A model generated the notes under the pieces. The model had not been told where the DNA came from. It did no database searches and saw only the letters and a list, made by a program, of their open reading frames with translations. A program made the position numbers and the translations under genes. This document shows positions 62,484-64,000 of a DNA stretch of 64,000 nucleotides, one piece after another; positions within the stretch are counted from its first letter, which is position 1; each line of letters starts with the position of its first letter. Source of the stretch: Flavobacterium laiguense (GTDB taxonomy: Bacteria > Bacteroidota > Bacteroidia > Flavobacteriales > Flavobacteriaceae); NCBI RefSeq assembly GCF_003097655.1, contig NZ_QCZH01000005.1, forward strand, positions 124,001 to 188,000. The letters are read 5' to 3'.

Positions 62484-63560
62484 ATGAGAATCATTCAAAT
62501 CATAGATTCCCTTGAAGCTGGTGGAGCCGAGCGCATGGCGGTAAATTATGCCAATACTTTGGCTGATGAAATTGAATTTTCGGGTTTGGTTGCTACTCGA
62601 AAGGAAGGTACCTTGTTCAATCAAATCAATCCTAAAGTTTCGTATTTGTTTTTGAATAAAAAGGAACAACTTGATTTAGCGGCAATTTTAAGATTACGGT
62701 CTTTTGTTCTAAAAAACAAAGTGACTCATATTCATGCACACAGTACTTCTTTTTTCTTAGCGTTTTTATTAAAATTGATTTGTCCTTACTTGAAAATCAT
62801 TAGGCACGATCATTATGGGAACAATGAATTTTTAGAGACTAGACCTAATTTTGTATTGAAACAAACAGCTTCCTTTTTTAACGGGGTTATTGCTGTAAAC
62901 CAAAAGCTTAAAAATTGGTCAGAAGTACAATTAAAAGCTAATAATGTTATTTATTTGCCTAACTTTCCAGTAAAAGAACTAGGTGATGATGACCATACAA
63001 TCCTAAAAGGGTTAGATGGAAAACGGATTGTCTCTTTGGCTAATTTAAGGGAACAAAAAAATCATTTTTTACTCTTGAAAGTAGCTAAGAAACTAAAGCA
63101 ATCGCATGCAGATTGGACTTTCCATTTGGTGGGAAAAGATTTTAAAGATAAGTATGCTGCGCAAATTAAGGAATTAATAATTGATTACGATTTAGAAAAT
63201 AATGTATTTCTATATGGTTCCAAACAAGATGTAGAAAACATACTCAATCAATCATCAATTGCTGTTTTGACTTCACAATCCGAAGGTTTACCAGTTGCAC
63301 TTTTAGAATATGGATTGTGTAAAAAAGCGGTTGTTGTTACTAAGGTTGGAGAAATGCCCATGGTAGTTCAGCATAAAATCAACGGTTTTATTGTAGATTC
63401 AGATGAAGCCGATTTATTTTACGAATTTCTGGTCAATTTGATATCCAATATGGAGTTGCGATCTGATTTTGGAAAAGCACTTTATAATACCATTCAAGCC
63501 GATTATACTGCTGAAAGTGTAATAAAAAAATATTTAAATTGGTTACAGAGTAATTTATAA
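62484..63560 (+). CDS. Glycosyltransferase family 4
   Basis: A 358-residue GT-B enzyme with the N-terminal loop IIQIIDSLEAGGAERMAVNY (GGAERM pattern) at 3-22, ISVSLANLREQKNHF-like hinge near 188 (VSLANLREQKNHFLLLKVAK), and the donor site VLTSQSEGLPVALLEYGLCK near 264-283. Four bases after the methyltransferase stop. Confidence 0.86.
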   Translation: MRIIQIIDSLEAGGAERMAVNYANTLADEIEFSGLVATRKEGTLFNQINPKVSYLFLNKKEQLDLAAILRLRSFVLKNKVTHIHAHSTSFFLAFLLKLICPYLKIIRHDHYGNNEFLETRPNFVLKQTASFFNGVIAVNQKLKNWSEVQLKANNVIYLPNFPVKELGDDDHTILKGLDGKRIVSLANLREQKNHFLLLKVAKKLKQSHADWTFHLVGKDFKDKYAAQIKELIIDYDLENNVFLYGSKQDVENILNQSSIAVLTSQSEGLPVALLEYGLCKKAVVVTKVGEMPMVVQHKINGFIVDSDEADLFYEFLVNLISNMELRSDFGKALYNTIQADYTAESVIKKYLNWLQSNL

Positions 63561-63612
63561 TAAGAATCCTGAATCTAGTTCCCTGAATCAGATTCTATGA
63601 TTAAAACAGAGC

Positions 63613-64000
63613 ATGAATAGAACCGAATTAAATTCTCAGAAATTGGAACGTTTAAAAATGTCTTTTAGGATTAGTTTGTTGCTGATCTTAAAAGAAAGAA
63701 TGTTATTGTATGTGGTTTCGGGAATGATAATTTCATTTTTTTATAATTTGCCGGTAATAAAATACAGTGTTACAGGAGAAAACGAATTTAGGTTGTATGA
63801 TGTTTTAGGGGTATTTGTATTTTATTATTATTTTAAATTTTACAAAACGATATCCATTCTAATTAAAGGGATAAATTACTTAAAATTATTGCATAGATTC
63901 ATTATTTGGGCGGGATTTGGAATAATACTGACACTTCTATTCAGCATTGCTAATGATAGAATCTCGTTTTTTTTTCAAGTATTATTATACTTGTATCATT
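63613..64000 (+). CDS. N-terminal part of a multi-spanning membrane protein (polymerase/ligase-like), cut by window end
   Basis: An open frame from ATG 63613 to the window end without stop: at least 129 residues with four hydrophobic stretches (about 33-50, 65-82, 85-93 and 104-125), starting MNRTELNSQKLERLKMSFRI. The position behind a GT and the membrane pattern suggest an O-antigen polymerase or ligase (Wzy/WaaL type). Too short to decide; a second Wzy would fit two glycans. Confidence 0.5.
   Translation, partial: MNRTELNSQKLERLKMSFRISLLLILKERMLLYVVSGMIISFFYNLPVIKYSVTGENEFRLYDVLGVFVFYYYFKFYKTISILIKGINYLKLLHRFIIWAGFGIILTLLFSIANDRISFFFQVLLYLYH

Noticed and set aside
1..64000. tRNA, rRNA or phage/IS transposase genes
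   Set aside because: I looked in all gaps for tRNA-like cloverleaf cores, rRNA and transposase motifs and saw none.

Overview
The window is AT-rich DNA from a member of the Bacteroidota, most likely Flavobacterium. Evidence: canonical TAnnTTTG -7 promoter elements, few Shine-Dalgarno sequences, some TTG starts, Bacteroidota-type RhuM/PLD, DUF4143 ATPase and cupin-type mannose-6-phosphate isomerase genes, and nearly every gene on the + strand. The genus is an inference from family content. All 64 kb belong to one very large surface-polysaccharide (O-antigen / capsule / exopolysaccharide) locus that runs off both ends.

Layout. (1) 0-4.3 kb: export and chain-length genes, an SLBB outer-membrane exporter (5'-truncated by the window edge) and a Wzz-like protein, separated by a RhuM/phospholipase-D-like gene. 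(2) 4.4-16.3 kb: a Wzx/Wzy-type module: dead glycerol-3-phosphate cytidylyltransferase, ManC, decayed DNA, WecB and WecC (UDP-ManNAcA), Gmd plus a perosamine-synthase-like aminotransferase, a cupin, flippase, polymerase, a glycosyltransferase (GT) and an acyltransferase. (3) 16.5-25.6 kb: bi-domain oxidoreductase, heparinase II/III-like protein, GT4, PglC-like initiating transferase, PglD-like acetyltransferase and PglE-like aminotransferase; an AAA ATPase sits between a dead 5' fragment of one pglE and an intact one. (4) 25.6-38 kb: sugar-nucleotide genes (mannose-6-phosphate isomerase cupin, WxcM-like cupin, RmlC, RmlD, RmlA, a second initiating transferase, PglF-like 4,6-dehydratase) alternating with accessory genes (HigBA-like and MNT/HEPN toxin-antitoxin pairs, a second AAA ATPase, a DUF559 nuclease) and with repeats. 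(5) 38.6-55.3 kb: an ABC export pair (Wzm/Wzt) split by a four-helix-bundle gene, GTs, methyltransferases, a neuA-neuB-neuC sialic-acid block with an unassigned GT-B-like gene behind it, and an MBOAT/SGNH O-acylation pair. (6) 55.6-64 kb: more GTs, a methyltransferase, and the start of a multi-spanning membrane protein.

How it fits together. The sequence supports precursors for GDP-mannose/GDP-perosamine, UDP-ManNAcA, a bacillosamine-type 2,4-diamino sugar (PglF/E/D, scattered over 15 kb), dTDP-rhamnose (RmlB is not in the window) and CMP-sialic acid. Two initiating phosphoglycosyl transferases and two export routes (Wzx/Wzy and Wzm/Wzt) suggest at least two glycans are made here.

The most striking large-scale feature is that accessory genes sit at the seams between glycan modules, next to remnants of broken genes and a degenerate 'ggttatgag / aactcacaaccg' repeat family. 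Twice, an accessory gene is bracketed by one intact and one truncated, diverged copy of the same sugar gene. This looks like hitch-hiking during homologous replacement of glycan genes.
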